Shown here: one piece after another, positions 1 through 8,205 of the stretch
Numbering within the stretch: the stretch's first letter is position 1
Layout of the letters: each line of letters opens with the position of its first letter
Virus record (IMG/VR): IMGVR_UViG_3300008116_003782
Span: 1-36,321 of that record
Direction: 5' to 3' (one strand)
DNA from: a virus
DNA: 36,321 nucleotides
Notes under the pieces: model-generated
Databases searched by the model: none
Told to the model about the DNA's origin: nothing
The model's input: the letters and a program-made list of their open reading frames with translations, nothing else
Program-made: the position numbers and the translations under genes

Positions 1-1
1 T

Positions 2-1987
2 AAAGAGGTTAAAGATTATTTAAAGAAGAAGTTTAAGCATGTTGCTTCTATTTCCACCTACACTTATTTTAAAGACAAGGGTGTAATTAGAGATGCTGCT
101 CGTGTATTTATGGTTCCACTTCAAGATGTAAATCGTGCAATGAAATCAATTGATACATTTGAAGATTTTATGGATTCTCCAAACACTAAAGAATTTAGAA
201 TGAAGTATCCAGAGGTGTTATGGCTTGCAGAAAGATTACGTGGAAAAATTAGAAGCGTTGGAGTCCACGCTGCAGGAGTAGTAGTTGCAAAAGATGATTT
301 AAGAAATTTTGCACCTATTGAATCTCGTGAAGATTCACAGGATAAAGTTTCAGGAAGAATCCCAGTAGTTGCATATGATATGGATACTGTAGCAGATATT
401 GGCTTAATTAAAGTAGATGCCCTAGGATTAAAAACGCTATCAGTAATTTCAGATACAATAAAAGCAATTAAAGAAAGACATGGCAAAGACATAGTGTTGT
501 CTAGCTTGCCATTTGATGACGCAGATGTTTATAAAACATTAAGTGAAGGCTATACAAAGGGAGTGTTTCAGGCAGAAGCAACCCCTTATACAAATTTATT
601 AATTAAAATGGGTGTAGATAAATTTGAAGACCTTGCTGCCTCAAATGCTCTAGTTCGGCCAGGAGCAATGAATACAGTAGGCGCTTCATATATTAATAGA
701 AAACATGGCGTAGAAAATGTTAGTTATGTCCATGAAATTATGAAGCCTTTTACAGAGAATACATATGGTGTTATTATATATCAAGAGCAAGTTATGCAAG
801 CTTGCGTCTACTTAGGTGGAATGTCTTGGTCAGAGGCTGACAAGGTCCGCAAGATTATTGGAAAGAAGAAAGATGCAAAAGAGTTCGACCAGTTCAAAGA
901 TCAATTTGTTAATGGGGCTTCAAAGCACATTTCTAAAAAGAAAGCGGAATCCCTATGGCATGATTTTGAAGCTCACGCAGGTTATTCTTTTAATCGTAGT
1001 CACGCTGTTGCTTATTCCATGCTTAGTTATTATACGGCTTGGCTTAAGCATTACTACCCACTTGAATTTATTTTTTCAATTCTTAAAAACGAAAATGATA
1101 AAGACAAAAGAACAGAATATTTAATTGAAGCTAAAAGATTAAATCTTAAAATACTACTACCACACATTAATGAATCAGATGTATATTTTTCATTAAAAGA
1201 AAATGCGATTCAGTTTGGTTTGGCTGAAATTAAATTTATTTCAGATAGCATTGCAAACAAAATTATAGAAAGAAGGCCATATGCCAATTATTCCGACTTC
1301 ATACAAAAAGCCTCTGCGAAAGGTAGTGGTATTAACAGTAGGGCTGTATCTGCTCTCAATGCTATTGGCGGTGCTGCTTTCGAGGACAATCTTAGAGGCG
1401 GTAAGGAAAAAGAAAGTTACTACGAATACTTAGGAATACCTACATTTAATTTAGAATCGATACCACCAAGAATTAAAGCTCAAGCAAAACCAATTCAAGA
1501 CTTTGATGATTTAGGCTCATTCCCAATGTTTGGAATGGTTAAAAGCATTAAACGTGGTACTGGTTGGGCAAGAGTAGAATTGGTAGATGAAACTGGATCA
1601 ATTGGATTATTTCATAATGAGCAGACACAAATTGAAACTGGCCAAATGTATTTTATTCTTGTGGGAGATAATAGAATTGCAAGATATATAAAAGTAAATG
1701 ACATAGATCCAAACGGACCAGATTTATTTGTAGATTATTTATATAGAAAAGAATATGATTTAGAAGATGATGAAAAACTTGTAATTAATTTTAGTCCATA
1801 TAAAACTAAAGCTGGCAAAACAATGGCGCATATTGTAATGACAGATAAAAATAAAGAGCTAACCAGAGCAATTGCTTTCCCAGCAATGTATGCAAAAGTT
1901 TTAGCAAAAATGCGTGAAGGAATGAAAAGCAAACCTGTTCTGTCAAAACTAGACGATGGAACCCTAATGATAAAGGAAATAAAATGA
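2..1987 (+). CDS. dnaE: DNA polymerase III alpha subunit (C-family), 5' truncated by window edge
   Basis: This is the replicative C-family DNA polymerase of the phage. The frame is open from base 2, so the N-terminal PHP domain and the first catalytic aspartates lie upstream of the window. What is present matches the palm, fingers and C-terminal region of bacterial DnaE. GVHAAGVVVA is followed by the palm segment IGLIKVDALGLKTLSVI, which holds the third catalytic Asp. Then come GVFQAEA, ALVRPGA, YGVIIYQEQVMQ and the finger motif KVRKIIGKKK, and then the AGYSFNRSHAVAYSMLSY block. The last ~200 residues resemble the helix-hairpin-helix and OB-fold tail. Its TGA stop overlaps the next ATG (ATGA), so it is translationally coupled to a small gene. 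Family assignment is very secure. Confidence 0.95.
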   Translation, partial: KEVKDYLKKKFKHVASISTYTYFKDKGVIRDAARVFMVPLQDVNRAMKSIDTFEDFMDSPNTKEFRMKYPEVLWLAERLRGKIRSVGVHAAGVVVAKDDLRNFAPIESREDSQDKVSGRIPVVAYDMDTVADIGLIKVDALGLKTLSVISDTIKAIKERHGKDIVLSSLPFDDADVYKTLSEGYTKGVFQAEATPYTNLLIKMGVDKFEDLAASNALVRPGAMNTVGASYINRKHGVENVSYVHEIMKPFTENTYGVIIYQEQVMQACVYLGGMSWSEADKVRKIIGKKKDAKEFDQFKDQFVNGASKHISKKKAESLWHDFEAHAGYSFNRSHAVAYSMLSYYTAWLKHYYPLEFIFSILKNENDKDKRTEYLIEAKRLNLKILLPHINESDVYFSLKENAIQFGLAEIKFISDSIANKIIERRPYANYSDFIQKASAKGSGINSRAVSALNAIGGAAFEDNLRGGKEKESYYEYLGIPTFNLESIPPRIKAQAKPIQDFDDLGSFPMFGMVKSIKRGTGWARVELVDETGSIGLFHNEQTQIETGQMYFILVGDNRIARYIKVNDIDPNGPDLFVDYLYRKEYDLEDDEKLVINFSPYKTKAGKTMAHIVMTDKNKELTRAIAFPAMYAKVLAKMREGMKSKPVLSKLDDGTLMIKEIK

Positions 1988-2214
1988 CTCAAACGCCAAA
2001 TGAAATATTTGAAGCTATGAATGCTACAAAAATTTTAGTAGCAATTTTAGATACTCAAAAAGTAGTAAACATACCGCTTGATGTATTTATTAGTTCAGGT
2101 GCTGAACAAAAAAACTTAAATGTTGAATATAATGAAGAGACAAAAGAATTTGTATTTCAATTAAAGGAGAACATTGAACAACCAGCTGATAATCAGGATG
2201 CTCCTACAGAATAA
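1984..2214 (+). CDS. small acidic hypothetical protein
   Basis: A 76-aa acidic protein whose ATG overlaps the stop of the polymerase gene. I do not recognise the family. The N-terminal two thirds could form a small alpha/beta fold, and the tail (rich in E, D, Q, P) looks disordered. It sits between the polymerase and RecA, so a replication-accessory role is possible, but nothing in the sequence proves it. Confidence 0.75.
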   Translation: MTQTPNEIFEAMNATKILVAILDTQKVVNIPLDVFISSGAEQKNLNVEYNEETKEFVFQLKENIEQPADNQDAPTE

Positions 2215-2344
2215 AATTGATGAGCCAGTTGCTCCTGTTTTAAATAAAAGATCAGATGATTTTTGTTATAAAGAAACAAAAATTTATTTTAATGATATAA
2301 TGAGAAGACATAGAAAGCAGATAAATGACAATTTTAATAGATGA
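2198..2344 (+). CDS. very small protein (48 aa) bridging to recA
   Basis: A 48-aa reading frame starting at ATG 2198. It overlaps the upstream gene by 17 nt and the RecA start by 20 nt. It fills the only gap in an otherwise gapless operon, and that is the main argument that it is real. The product has a basic C-terminal half (IMRRHRKQ) and no recognisable motif. Confidence 0.55.
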   Translation: MLLQNKIDEPVAPVLNKRSDDFCYKETKIYFNDIMRRHRKQINDNFNR

Positions 2345-3329
2345 TATATTATCAAAATTAGATCCAAAGACAAGAGCAAGAGTTCAATCAGCACAAGATG
2401 TAAAGGTAGAAAAACAACTTACCCCAAGTATTGGTCTTAATATGGCACTAAAGGGCGGACTAGGTTTTGGTAGACAGGTATTGGTTTGGGGAAATAAGTC
2501 TGCAGGTAAATCTTCATTTTGTTTGCAAATGATTGCAATGGCACAAAAAGAAGGAAAGACTTGTGCGTGGATAGATGCAGAAGCATCATACGATCAATCC
2601 TGGGCAGAACAGCTTTGCGTAGATTCATCTAAATTAATATATTCGTCTGCAAAAACAGTAAATGATATGGTAGATGTTGCAACAAAATTAATGGAAGCCG
2701 AAGTTGATATTATAGTTGTAGACTCTATTTCAGCGCTACTACCAGCAATTTATTTTGAAAAAGATGGCAATGAGTTAAAAGATTTGCAAGATACAAAACA
2801 AATAGGTGCTGAAGCAAAAGATATGACTCATGCGGTTAAAATGCTTAACTACGCAAATAAAAATACATTACTAGTTTTAATTTCTCAACAAAGAAATCAA
2901 TTTGGTTCAATGCATGCTTCTCATATTCCTACTGGCGGAATGGCTGTTAAATTCTTTTCTTCTACAGTAATTAAACTTTGGTCATCTGAAGCTGAGGCTA
3001 ATGCTATTAAAGCTGATGTAAAAGTTGGAGATAAACTTATTGAACAAAGAGTAGGTCGACCAGTTAATTGGATTATTGATTATAATAAACTTGGGCCACC
3101 AAATTTATCTGGACAATATGATTTTTATTATCAAGGAGAAGTTCTTGGTGTAGATCAAATAGGAGAGTCACTGGATGTTGCAGAAATGTGCGGTATTGTA
3201 GAAAAAGGTGGCGCTTGGTATACTGTTAATGGAGAAAGATTTCAAGGTCGTGCCAAAGCAGTTGCATATTTAAAAGAAAATCCAAAAGTTGTTAGCAAAT
3301 TAATTGAGGATATAAATGCCAAATCTTAA
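2325..3329 (+). CDS. recA: RecA-like recombinase
   Basis: This 334-aa protein is a RecA/UvsX-type strand-exchange ATPase that would act on ssDNA in phage recombination and repair. Walker A is GNKSAGKS at residues 56-63. The catalytic glutamate motif WIDAEASYD is near 82-90 (compare the RecA IDAEHALD motif). Walker B is DIIVVDS at 128-134, and ISQQRNQFG plus the downstream TGG-AVKFF stretch correspond to the region around DNA-binding loop L2. It lacks much of the long acidic C-terminal tail of cellular RecA and is divergent, so it is a phage version rather than a recent host copy. It is embedded in the replication operon and its end overlaps the next gene by 14 nt. Confidence 0.93.
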   Translation: MTILIDDILSKLDPKTRARVQSAQDVKVEKQLTPSIGLNMALKGGLGFGRQVLVWGNKSAGKSSFCLQMIAMAQKEGKTCAWIDAEASYDQSWAEQLCVDSSKLIYSSAKTVNDMVDVATKLMEAEVDIIVVDSISALLPAIYFEKDGNELKDLQDTKQIGAEAKDMTHAVKMLNYANKNTLLVLISQQRNQFGSMHASHIPTGGMAVKFFSSTVIKLWSSEAEANAIKADVKVGDKLIEQRVGRPVNWIIDYNKLGPPNLSGQYDFYYQGEVLGVDQIGESLDVAEMCGIVEKGGAWYTVNGERFQGRAKAVAYLKENPKVVSKLIEDINAKS

Positions 3330-3507
3330 AGAGTTTTTTAATAAGCCAGAAATTTTACAAAAGAATGGTGTTGAAGAAATACCTGGAACAAAGCCATGCT
3401 CTAAATGCGATAAAGATGCAGAAAAAGCATTTTGGGATCCATCAACATTTATTATTTCATGGAAATGCCCAGATGGACACGAAAATCAATATAAGGTTAA
3501 CGGATAA
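3316..3507 (+). CDS. small zinc-ribbon-like protein
   Basis: A 63-aa protein with a CSKCDKD knuckle followed about 25 residues later by CPDGH, a plausible C-C-C-H zinc site. The start overlaps the end of recA by 14 nt, and its last base is the first base of the next ATG. No specific family is recognised. Zinc ribbons of this size often mediate protein or nucleic-acid contacts, but that is inference. Confidence 0.8.
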   Translation: MPNLKEFFNKPEILQKNGVEEIPGTKPCSKCDKDAEKAFWDPSTFIISWKCPDGHENQYKVNG

Positions 3508-3818
3508 TGTCAGAAAGATCTGAAGTAAAACGTGACGGAGCTAAGGCTCAAAAAAATAGCGGGCGTGGTGACTATCAAAAGGGCGATGCTAAATGGAACC
3601 AGTTTGTAGTAGATTATAAAGAATCATCCAGATCATTTAATTTAAATAAAGATGTATGGGCTAAGATATGTACGGATACCTTTAAGGTAAGCAGGGACAT
3701 GCACCCAGCATTAAAAATTATTATTGGAGAAGATGCAAAAGTAAGATTAGGAATTATTGAGTGGTCTATATTAGAAGAATTAATTAACTGCTGGGAGGAG
3801 CATAATGGGAAGCAATAA
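3507..3818 (+). CDS. possible Holliday-junction resolvase / PD-(D/E)XK-type nuclease
   Basis: A 103-aa protein with a basic N-terminus (GAKAQKNSGRGDYQKGDA) followed by FVVDYKESSRSFNLNKDVWAK. The VDYKES segment looks like the acidic-x-Lys half of a small PD-(D/E)XK resolvase core, preceded by a G/S-rich loop. It sits between recA and other nucleases, which fits a recombination role. The assignment is by motif shape only. An acidic residue equivalent to the first catalytic Asp is not obvious, so a non-nuclease alternative is open. Confidence 0.5.
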   Translation: MSERSEVKRDGAKAQKNSGRGDYQKGDAKWNQFVVDYKESSRSFNLNKDVWAKICTDTFKVSRDMHPALKIIIGEDAKVRLGIIEWSILEELINCWEEHNGKQ

Positions 3819-3936
3819 TAAAATACCTTTTAATAAAACAATTATTAAAGACGGTAGAATTATAAGACTTAGAAAAGATGGCACTATAAAAGCTGATCTT
3901 GGTCCTTATAAAACAAACAGCAAAAAGGTTAAATAG
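3805..3936 (+). CDS. very small basic protein (43 aa)
   Basis: A 43-aa frame starting at ATG 3805 behind GGGAGG (3792-3797), overlapping the upstream gene by 14 nt. Its TAG shares its last base with the following GTG start. It is strongly basic (IIRLRKDGTIKAD) with a Lys-rich tail, compatible with nucleic-acid binding. Without it there would be an unexplained gap of about 115 nt inside a gapless operon. Function unknown. Confidence 0.65.
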   Translation: MGSNNKIPFNKTIIKDGRIIRLRKDGTIKADLGPYKTNSKKVK

Positions 3937-4268
3937 TGGAAGATAAAAATACCTTAGAGCTAATTAGTTCTATTACTGAATTTAATGATCTGCATGAATA
4001 CATGAATGATGATCAATTAGATAAAGCACTAGCAATTGTAGTTAAATTATTAATGAATCCAGATGTGCCATCTGCCAAAGCACCATATTTAATTATAGAG
4101 TTACAGGCCATGTCAACTAAATTTTCTATGATGGCATCAGTATATTCTACTATTGCTAAAGATAAAGCTGGTACTGTAAATAACAATAAGAAAAACATTT
4201 ACTATTCAGCAAAAGAGTCTATAGATAAACTTGTAGATGCACTTAAGTATGTAGTTAGGTATAGTTAA
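3936..4268 (+). CDS. helical hypothetical protein
   Basis: A 110-aa GTG-started protein that appears all-helical and carries no metal or nucleotide motif. It lies two bases upstream of the Cas4-like nuclease gene and downstream of recombination genes. I do not recognise the family. The genomic position suggests a replication or recombination accessory factor. Confidence 0.75.
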   Translation: MEDKNTLELISSITEFNDLHEYMNDDQLDKALAIVVKLLMNPDVPSAKAPYLIIELQAMSTKFSMMASVYSTIAKDKAGTVNNNKKNIYYSAKESIDKLVDALKYVVRYS

Positions 4269-4270
4269 TA

Positions 4271-5056
4271 GTGGGCAGAGATATTGTAAAAAATCTTAAA
4301 TTTAAAAAGCATACAGGAAAGCATTTTGATCCAGAACGCTTTGCACAATTACTTGATGAATCATATAGAAATACAAAACGTGCAGATGGAGAAGTTACTA
4401 AAACATCATTTAGTCCAAGTTCTTTAGGATATGGTCATGGCACATGCCCTAGATATTGGTATATGGCATTTAACGGTGCAATGTTTATTGATGACAACGA
4501 TGCAGTTGCAGTTGCCAATATGGCTCAAGGAACTCAAGCTCACGAAAGACTACAAAATTTAATTAAGTCAATGCCTGAGTGGAGAGCGGAAGAAGAGGAG
4601 ATAGTAAATGAATATCCTCCCATCCGTGGCTTTATAGATTTAATTATGGAGTATGATAACGAAACAGTAATTGGTGAAATTAAAACTGCTAAACAAGAAG
4701 TGTGGGATGCTCGACAATCAGAGATGAAACCAACTGCAAATCATTTGCTTCAGTTATTAACTTATATGAAATTAAAGAATGCCAAAGAAGGATTCTTTCT
4801 GTATGAAAATAAAAACACACAAGAACTTATAGTAATACCAGTTTCAATGAATGAAAAAAATACTCAAATTATTGAGGATACCTTTTTATGGATGTCTGAG
4901 GTATGGGATAACTTTAAAGAGGGGGATCTGCCAATGCGTCCAGAAGGATCCTCTAAATCAAAAATGCCATGTACTTATTGTCCAATTAAAAAAGAATGCT
5001 ATGCGGGGTTAATAGGAACAGTTCAAATAGATCAATACAAGGTTCCTAAAATATGA
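4271..5056 (+). CDS. Cas4/RecB-like PD-(D/E)XK exonuclease with Fe-S cysteines
   Basis: A 261-aa GTG-started protein of the RecB/Cas4 nuclease family. Cys59 lies in TCPRYWY, a His in QAHERL is at 91, motif II Asp123 is in RGFIDLI, and the E-x-K core is E136/K138 in IGEIKTA. QLLTY at 161-165 is the QxxxY motif. Cys234, Cys237 and Cys243 in PCTYCPIKKEC complete a four-Cys iron-sulfur site with Cys59. It is a stand-alone phage nuclease likely used in recombination or end processing. There is no Cas1/Cas2 or CRISPR array nearby, so a CRISPR role is not implied. Its end overlaps the next gene by 4 nt (ATGA). Confidence 0.88.
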   Translation: MGRDIVKNLKFKKHTGKHFDPERFAQLLDESYRNTKRADGEVTKTSFSPSSLGYGHGTCPRYWYMAFNGAMFIDDNDAVAVANMAQGTQAHERLQNLIKSMPEWRAEEEEIVNEYPPIRGFIDLIMEYDNETVIGEIKTAKQEVWDARQSEMKPTANHLLQLLTYMKLKNAKEGFFLYENKNTQELIVIPVSMNEKNTQIIEDTFLWMSEVWDNFKEGDLPMRPEGSSKSKMPCTYCPIKKECYAGLIGTVQIDQYKVPKI

Positions 5057-5331
5057 TTTGTTTAAATAAAGAATGTAAAAAAGAATTTAATCCAAAAACT
5101 CACAATCAAAAATACTGTACCGATGAGTGTTGTAGAATTGCAACTAATAAAAGAATTATGGAAAAGTATTATGAAAAAAAGAGTATAAAAAATGGAGCAG
5201 TTAGACATTGTAAGTCTTGTAAAACAAAACTAAGTAGATACAATCAAAACAATATTTGCTCTGTATGTGAAAAAAATATAACTTATGAAAGCAAAAAAGC
5301 GATATGGGGTATACTCGGTGAACTTAGCTAG
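5053..5331 (+). CDS. double zinc-finger small protein
   Basis: A 92-aa protein with an N-terminal CLNKECKKEF...YCTDEC module and a C-terminal CKSC...CSVC ribbon, so two likely zinc sites joined by a Lys-rich helix. The N-terminal module resembles the small Cys clusters of MYND/zf-like phage proteins that recognise nucleic acid. It is coupled to the nuclease upstream by an ATGA overlap, and its last bases overlap the RuvC-like gene. Confidence 0.78.
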   Translation: MICLNKECKKEFNPKTHNQKYCTDECCRIATNKRIMEKYYEKKSIKNGAVRHCKSCKTKLSRYNQNNICSVCEKNITYESKKAIWGILGELS

Positions 5332-5884
5332 TTTAGTTAAAACAAAAGCCCACAGAGTTTTAGGTATAGATGCTTCTACAAACTCTATTGCTTTTTGCTT
5401 AATGGAAAATGATATACCTTTAAAGTGGGGAAAGATAGATCTAGTTGGTCAAGATATTTATGAAAAAATATATAATGCTAAACTAAGAATGAATATGATG
5501 CTTAAAGAATTAAAAAGCGATTACATTGCGGTAGAAGGAGCAATCCTTGTCAGATCACCAGATGCTGTGATAAAATTGTCTTATGTCTATGGAGTTGTTA
5601 TTGCTGAGCTTATGTCTACTGGCGCTAAAGTTATTACAATTAGCCCATCCTCGTGGCAGGCGTTTATTGGTAACAAAAATCCAACAAAAGATGAAAAGTC
5701 TGCAATAAGATTAAAAAATCCAGGGTACGCAGACTCTTGGTATAAAAATCAATTAAGAAATATGCGTAAACAAAGAACTGTAGATTATTTTAATAATAAA
5801 TATAATTTATCATTAAATGATTTTGACGTAGCAGATTCATTTGGTATAGCTTATTATTCAAATCAGGTATTAACTAAAAGATGA
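5318..5884 (+). CDS. RuvC-like Holliday junction resolvase (RNase H fold)
   Basis: The RNase H-fold motifs are VLGIDASTNS (first catalytic Asp), YIAVEGA (Glu) and FDVADSFGIAYY (last Asp). Together they give the RuvC/poxvirus-A22 type acidic triad for cutting branched DNA before packaging. I prefer the GTG at 5318, which begins MNLASLVKTKAHRVLGID and leaves only a 14-nt overlap. An in-frame ATG at 5285 would add 11 residues but lies 47 nt inside the previous gene and has no visible ribosome binding site. It completes the recombination block with RecA and the Cas4-like nuclease. Confidence 0.83.
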   Translation: MNLASLVKTKAHRVLGIDASTNSIAFCLMENDIPLKWGKIDLVGQDIYEKIYNAKLRMNMMLKELKSDYIAVEGAILVRSPDAVIKLSYVYGVVIAELMSTGAKVITISPSSWQAFIGNKNPTKDEKSAIRLKNPGYADSWYKNQLRNMRKQRTVDYFNNKYNLSLNDFDVADSFGIAYYSNQVLTKR

Positions 5885-6027
5885 AACTATATCAAAGTAA
5901 AGATTGGCTGTATCGTAGATACATAATTCAAAAGAAAACAGTTACTGAAATTGCTATAGAGTGCAGTGTTTCCGCCATGACAATACAAAGGTACCTAGAT
6001 CAGTTTGGATTAATTAAAAAAAGATGA
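5881..6027 (+). CDS. mini helix-turn-helix protein (48 aa)
   Basis: A 48-aa frame from ATG 5881, overlapping the RuvC stop by 4 nt and ending in an ATGA overlap with the next gene. VTEIAIECSVSAMTIQRYLDQFGL reads as one homeodomain-like helix-turn-helix unit: helix, short turn, recognition helix TIQRYLDQFG. It could be a small DNA-binding regulator. The junctions on both sides strongly support it as a real gene. Confidence 0.75.
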   Translation: MKLYQSKDWLYRRYIIQKKTVTEIAIECSVSAMTIQRYLDQFGLIKKR

Positions 6028-6668
6028 GCATACCAGCACTGATAGTTCCAATATTAAATAGATACGATTTGCTAGAATCTATGCTGGAATCTATTAACTA
6101 TCCAATAGACAATATTTTAATTATTGATAACGGTGGAAAGTTTAAAACAGAAAAAGAAAACATTAAAGTTTTAAATATGCCAGCAAACCTAGGGCTATCA
6201 GCTGCATGGAATCTAGGAATTAAATGTTATCCTCATTTAAAATATTGGCTTTTTGCTTCCGCTGATACTACTTGGGATAATACTGCATTACAACAAATAG
6301 ATGAATTAAGTGGGCCTGATAAATTAATTCTTACAAATGATGCCTACGGCTGTTTTTCTGTTGGAGAAAATGTAATAGAAACAGTTGGCTTATTTGATGA
6401 ATACTACTATCCAATTTATTTTGAAGATAATGATTTTCATGAAAGAGTTGCAAGATTTTGCCCAGAAAATACTATAGTTTCAACAGCTATCAGCACAGCT
6501 CCTGAATTAGGAAGTCAAACAATTAACAGTGATGATAAATTAAAAAATATTAACCACGAAACATTTGTTAAAAATGAAGAGTATTATAAATATAAACAAT
6601 CTAATAATTTTGAAATTGCAAAACCTTGGTCTTTATCTAGAAGAAGGGATCATGAATGGCTACGATAG
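6024..6668 (+). CDS. family 2-type glycosyltransferase
   Basis: A 214-aa GT-A fold glycosyltransferase resembling GT2. It has the N-terminal nucleotide-binding strand VPILNRYDLLESML, then IIDNGG, the diagnostic NLGLSAAWNLGI, an acidic FASADTTWD metal-site region and a late EDNDFHERV acidic motif. It would transfer a sugar from a nucleotide donor to an unknown acceptor (phage DNA, virion protein or host glycan). The next gene is a nucleotidyltransferase that could make the donor, and the two overlap by 13 nt. At about 214 aa it is close to a minimal catalytic domain. Confidence 0.85.
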   Translation: MSIPALIVPILNRYDLLESMLESINYPIDNILIIDNGGKFKTEKENIKVLNMPANLGLSAAWNLGIKCYPHLKYWLFASADTTWDNTALQQIDELSGPDKLILTNDAYGCFSVGENVIETVGLFDEYYYPIYFEDNDFHERVARFCPENTIVSTAISTAPELGSQTINSDDKLKNINHETFVKNEEYYKYKQSNNFEIAKPWSLSRRRDHEWLR

Positions 6669-7309
6669 GTCTACTACCTGCTTCAGGCAAAGCGTCTAGA
6701 ATTGGAGGCATACCTAAATTTTGTCTCCCTATATCAGATGAAAGATCGTTACTTCAGTGGCATGTAGAGCAAATGCTAGAAGTATGTGATGAAGTGAGGG
6801 TGTCAACAAGATCTGCTTGGGTACCAATAGTTCAAAGCATGGACATGAATATTAAATTAATTGTAAAAGAGCCCTCCACCATGTCAGATGCCGTTAAATT
6901 TATGTCGAATAATAATGAAAATTTATTAATAGGAATGCCAGATACTTTTATTATAAATAGCACTAGTAATATTTATAAAGAAATGATAAAATCAGATGGC
7001 AACGTAGTACTTGGTGCATGGAAATGCCATGCTGGTATAAAAGGAAGGGTCGGACAAATTAAAATAGAAAATGACAATGTAATTTCTTCTATGGACAAAG
7101 ACCCAAATTGTGATTATGACTATATGTGGGGAACTATGTTGCTAAGGAATATGTATAATAGTATAGATATAGATAAAGATCATCCAGGAAAACAAATTCA
7201 AGACTGGATAAACTCTGGAATAAATGTAAAGGCGGTAAGGCCAACTGGAAATTATATGGATATTGGCACACTGAATGGATTAAAACAACTATATAAGGAA
7301 ATGGAGTAG
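6656..7309 (+). CDS. sugar-phosphate nucleotidyltransferase-like protein
   Basis: A 217-aa protein of the nucleotidyltransferase (RmlA/GlmU N-terminal) fold. The start motif LLPASGKASRIGGIPK corresponds to the NTP-binding GxGxR...PK loop, with Ala-Ser in place of the usual Ala-Gly. GMPDT carries the likely metal-binding Asp, and the C-terminal end has MDIGTLNGL, typical of NDP-sugar synthases. It presumably activates a sugar phosphate for the adjacent glycosyltransferase. The exact sugar cannot be read from sequence. Confidence 0.83.
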   Translation: MATIGLLPASGKASRIGGIPKFCLPISDERSLLQWHVEQMLEVCDEVRVSTRSAWVPIVQSMDMNIKLIVKEPSTMSDAVKFMSNNNENLLIGMPDTFIINSTSNIYKEMIKSDGNVVLGAWKCHAGIKGRVGQIKIENDNVISSMDKDPNCDYDYMWGTMLLRNMYNSIDIDKDHPGKQIQDWINSGINVKAVRPTGNYMDIGTLNGLKQLYKEME

Positions 7310-7311
7310 TA

Positions 7312-7635
7312 ATGCTAAAACCAGTGTATAAAGATGTTAAAAATTTTCATTACGACGATCTATATCTACATGCCGTATCAGCGCCAGCTGGACATAAAAT
7401 TTTAAATGCATGCTTAGAGGTTGCTCAAATGCTTATTGAAAAAAACATATCTTATGGAAATTCAGCATTAGATCCCATTAGAATATTTTCAACGGCGGAT
7501 TCAACAGAGCAATTAAAGGTTCGTATTGATGATAAATTAAATAGGGTTAAAAATAATCAAGGATTTGCAGGAGACAATGACATAGATGACCTAATTGGAT
7601 ATCTATTGTTGTATAAAATAGCCAAATCTAATTGA
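7312..7635 (+). CDS. DUF1599 / nucleotide-modification-associated-domain-like protein
   Basis: A 107-aa helical protein with the layout LIEKNISYGNS...RIDDKLNRVKN...DIDDLIGYLLLY. This matches what I recall of the DUF1599 (Nmad1, MazG-like) family of phages, in which acidic and Lys residues form a nucleotide-binding helical bundle. Such proteins have been linked by gene neighbourhood to modified-nucleotide pathways, which is interesting next to the glycosyltransferase pair. Its TGA stop is embedded in the -35 box of the terminase promoter. Confidence 0.65.
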   Translation: MLKPVYKDVKNFHYDDLYLHAVSAPAGHKILNACLEVAQMLIEKNISYGNSALDPIRIFSTADSTEQLKVRIDDKLNRVKNNQGFAGDNDIDDLIGYLLLYKIAKSN

Positions 7636-7660
7636 CTTTTTAGTCAACTAGAATTATAAT
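7632..7660 (+). promoter_or_regulatory. consensus promoter for the terminase genes, with overlapping inverted repeat
   Basis: TTGACT (7632-7637), a 17-nt spacer and TATAAT (7655-7660). Transcription would start about 7667, at the ATG of the next gene (7669), so the message is probably leaderless. TTGACT TTTT AGTCAA (7632-7647) is a perfect inverted repeat over the -35 box and could be an operator or a short hairpin. The upstream gene's stop codon lies inside the -35. Confidence 0.85.
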
Positions 7661-7668
7661 TCATATAT

Positions 7669-8205
7669 ATGGAAATTGAATTATCTGATCATTTTGATCG
7701 CATGAATAAAGTTGTTGCCGAACTTTTAAAGGGCAATAATCCGACCCAGATTGCCTCTCTAACGGGCTTTAAGCGGTCAGATGTAGTAGAACTCATAGAT
7801 GAGTGGAAAACTGTCGTATACAACGATACAAGCTCTAAGGAGAGGGCTAAAGAGGCCATCTCAGGAGCAGACCAACATTATTCTATGTTAATTAAAGAAG
7901 CGTGGAAAACTGTAGAGGATGCTGATCAGGCAGGTCAATTAAATGTAAAAGCCAATGCCCTTAAATTAATTTCAGATATTGAAACAAAAAGAATTACTAT
8001 GCTTAAAGAAGTTGGACTATTAGATAATGCCGAAATGGCAGCACAGATTGCAGAAACAGAACATAAACAAGATATATTAGTTAAGATATTAAAAGAGGTT
8101 ACTGCATCTTGTCCTAAATGTAAAATGGATGTGGCAAGAAGATTATCTCAAATTACAGGAGTCATAGAGCCAATTGAAATAATTCAGGAGGCAAATGGAT
8201 CTTAA
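7669..8205 (+). CDS. terS: putative terminase small subunit
   Basis: A 178-aa protein directly upstream of and overlapping the large terminase by 11 nt, the usual place for TerS. Residues ~20-45 (LLKGNNPTQIASLTGFKRSDVVELI) form a helix-turn-helix suited to recognising the packaging site. The middle is long helix, as in oligomerising terminase small subunits, and CPKC near residue 145 may bind metal. The assignment rests on position, HTH and size rather than on strong family motifs. It appears to be transcribed leaderless from its own promoter. Confidence 0.72.
   Translation: MEIELSDHFDRMNKVVAELLKGNNPTQIASLTGFKRSDVVELIDEWKTVVYNDTSSKERAKEAISGADQHYSMLIKEAWKTVEDADQAGQLNVKANALKLISDIETKRITMLKEVGLLDNAEMAAQIAETEHKQDILVKILKEVTASCPKCKMDVARRLSQITGVIEPIEIIQEANGS

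Noticed and set aside
121-492. Open frame on the - strand (123 aa) and similar reverse frames elsewhere
   Set aside because: They lie antisense to well-supported + strand genes and show no motifs or RBS. All convincing genes point the same way.
816-1124. 102-aa frame inside the polymerase gene
   Set aside because: It is an out-of-frame shadow of conserved polymerase motifs, with a low-complexity Leu/Ile-rich product.
4271-5056. CRISPR-associated Cas4
   Set aside because: The nuclease is Cas4-like, but no repeats, Cas1 or Cas2 are present. Stand-alone versions are common in phages.
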